Positions 63,235 to 64,000 of a DNA stretch of 64,000 nucleotides are shown in pieces. Source of the stretch: Limnomonas spitsbergensis (taxonomy: Eukaryota; Chlorophyta; Chlorophyceae; Chlamydomonadales); contig JAYJMM010000114.1 of NCBI GenBank assembly GCA_037349105.1, positions 2,657,501 through 2,721,500 on the forward strand. The letters are read 5' to 3'. Numbering within the stretch: the stretch's first letter is position 1; each line of letters opens with the position of its first letter. The position numbers were made by a program, and so were the translations under genes. The notes beneath the pieces are model-generated. The model was not told the DNA's origin. It worked only from the letters and a program-made list of their open reading frames with translations, and made no database searches.

Positions 63235-64000
63235 TGCTGACACCCATCCTGCTTCTTGTGCACCCATGGATGTTTCCTGTGCAACCGTGGATCCTGACAT
63301 CGGTCCTGCTTCCTGTACACCCTTGGATCCTGACACCGGTCCTGCTTCTTGTACACCCTTGGATCCTGACACCGGTCCTGCTTCCTGTACATCCTTGGAT
63401 CCTGACACCGGTCCTGCTTCCTGTGCACCCTTGGATCCTGACACCGGTCCTGCTTCTTGTACACCCTTGGATCCTGACACCGGTCCTGCTTCCTGTACAT
63501 CTTTGGATCCTGACACCGGTCCTGCTTCCTGTGCACCCTTGGATCCTGACACCGGTCCTGTTTCTTGTACATCCTTGGATCCTGACACCGGTCCTGCTTC
63601 CTGTACATCCTTGGATCCTGACACCGGTCCTGCTTCCTGTGCACCCTTGGATCTTGACACCGGTCCTGCTTCTTGTACATCCTTGGATCCTGACACCGGT
63701 CCTGCTTCCTGTGCACCCTTGGATCCTGACACCGGTCCTGCTTCCTGTACACCCTTGGATCCTGACACCGGTCCTGCTTCTTGTACATCCTTGGATCCTG
63801 ACACCGGTCCTGCTTCTTGTACATCCTTGGATCCTGACACCGGTCCTGCTTCCTGTACATCCTTGGATCCTGACACCGGTCCTGCTTCCTGTGCACCCTT
63901 GGATCCTGACACCGGTCCTGCTTCCTGTACACCCTTGGATCCTGACACCGGTCCTGCTTCCTGTACATCCTTGGATCCTGACACCGGTCCTGCTTCCTGT
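63235..64000 (+). repeat. 36-bp array, about 21 copies, running off the right edge
   Basis: Unit CTTGGATCCTGACACCGGTC + CTGCTTCCTGTACACC, with TGCACC and TACATC variants. No unique spacers separate the copies. Open frames on the minus strand are by-products of the 36-bp period. Confidence 0.97.

Larger units (their letters stand above)
62167..64000 (+). other. ESS2 downstream intron or 3' region, no exon recognised
   Basis: After the donor CCGG|GTGGGTC-like junction at 62166 no further ESS2 exon is recognisable. The stretch holds a 14-bp array (62560-62730), unremarkable sequence and a 36-bp array that runs off the right edge. A possible short exon near 62430-62540 could not be confirmed. 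Confidence 0.45.

Noticed and set aside
63159..63984. CRISPR-like appearance of the 36-bp repeats
   Set aside because: Repeats are head-to-tail with no unique spacers, and the genome is eukaryotic.

Overview
The window looks like nuclear DNA of a flagellated green alga (Chlorophyta, probably Chlorophyceae; species not determined). The reasons are: short exons joined by GT-AG introns (one GC-AG), a centriole-assembly gene, a TGTAA motif about 50 nt after a stop codon (the usual green-algal poly(A) signal), a probable plastid-targeted protein, and interstitial CCCTAAA (plant-type telomere) repeats. All genes were rebuilt by hand from splice signals and reading phase. None appears intact in a single open reading frame, and the longest open frames in the window are tandem-repeat artefacts.

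Layout. 477-560 (+): a possible last exon of a gene entering from the left. 4755-8766 (-): a 2-oxoglutarate/Fe(II) dioxygenase-family gene whose 5' end is unresolved. 14183-21368 (-): proteasome regulatory subunit RPN3/PSMD3, nine exons, 504 aa. 21756-40333 (+): SAS-4/CPAP (CENPJ) centriolar protein, about 15 exons, about 1501 aa, divergent from RPN3 across a 387-bp spacer. 41743-45087 (-): a multi-pass membrane protein resembling the DUF5765 family, five exons, 404 aa. 47055-50196 (-): a 247-aa conserved protein with a likely plastid transit peptide, three exons. 50803-62166 and onward (+): splicing factor ESS2/DGCR14, leaving the window on the right. The genes do not form one pathway; they are ordinary single-copy eukaryotic genes (proteolysis, centriole assembly, splicing, an oxygenase, membrane and plastid proteins).

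The striking part is the introns. Roughly a quarter of the window is tandem repeat, almost all of it intronic: a 6.2-kb array of a 15-bp unit in ESS2, a 3.1-kb array of a 36-bp unit in SAS-4, and many arrays of 10-155 bp units. At about twenty exon boundaries in five of the genes, the repeat unit is a copy of the exon edge together with its splice site. Some introns therefore hold rows of extra 5' or 3' splice sites. One SAS-4 intron (39416-40117) carries three extra donor-edge copies spaced exactly 61 bp apart and two extra acceptor-edge copies. This points to intron growth, and perhaps intron birth, by tandem duplication across splice junctions, and it is the main candidate here for a little-described phenomenon.

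About 3.5 kb near the left edge and about 5.4 kb at 8.8-14.2 kb hold no recognisable gene. They contain short dispersed repeats, including a SINE-like family ending in (TTTC)n.
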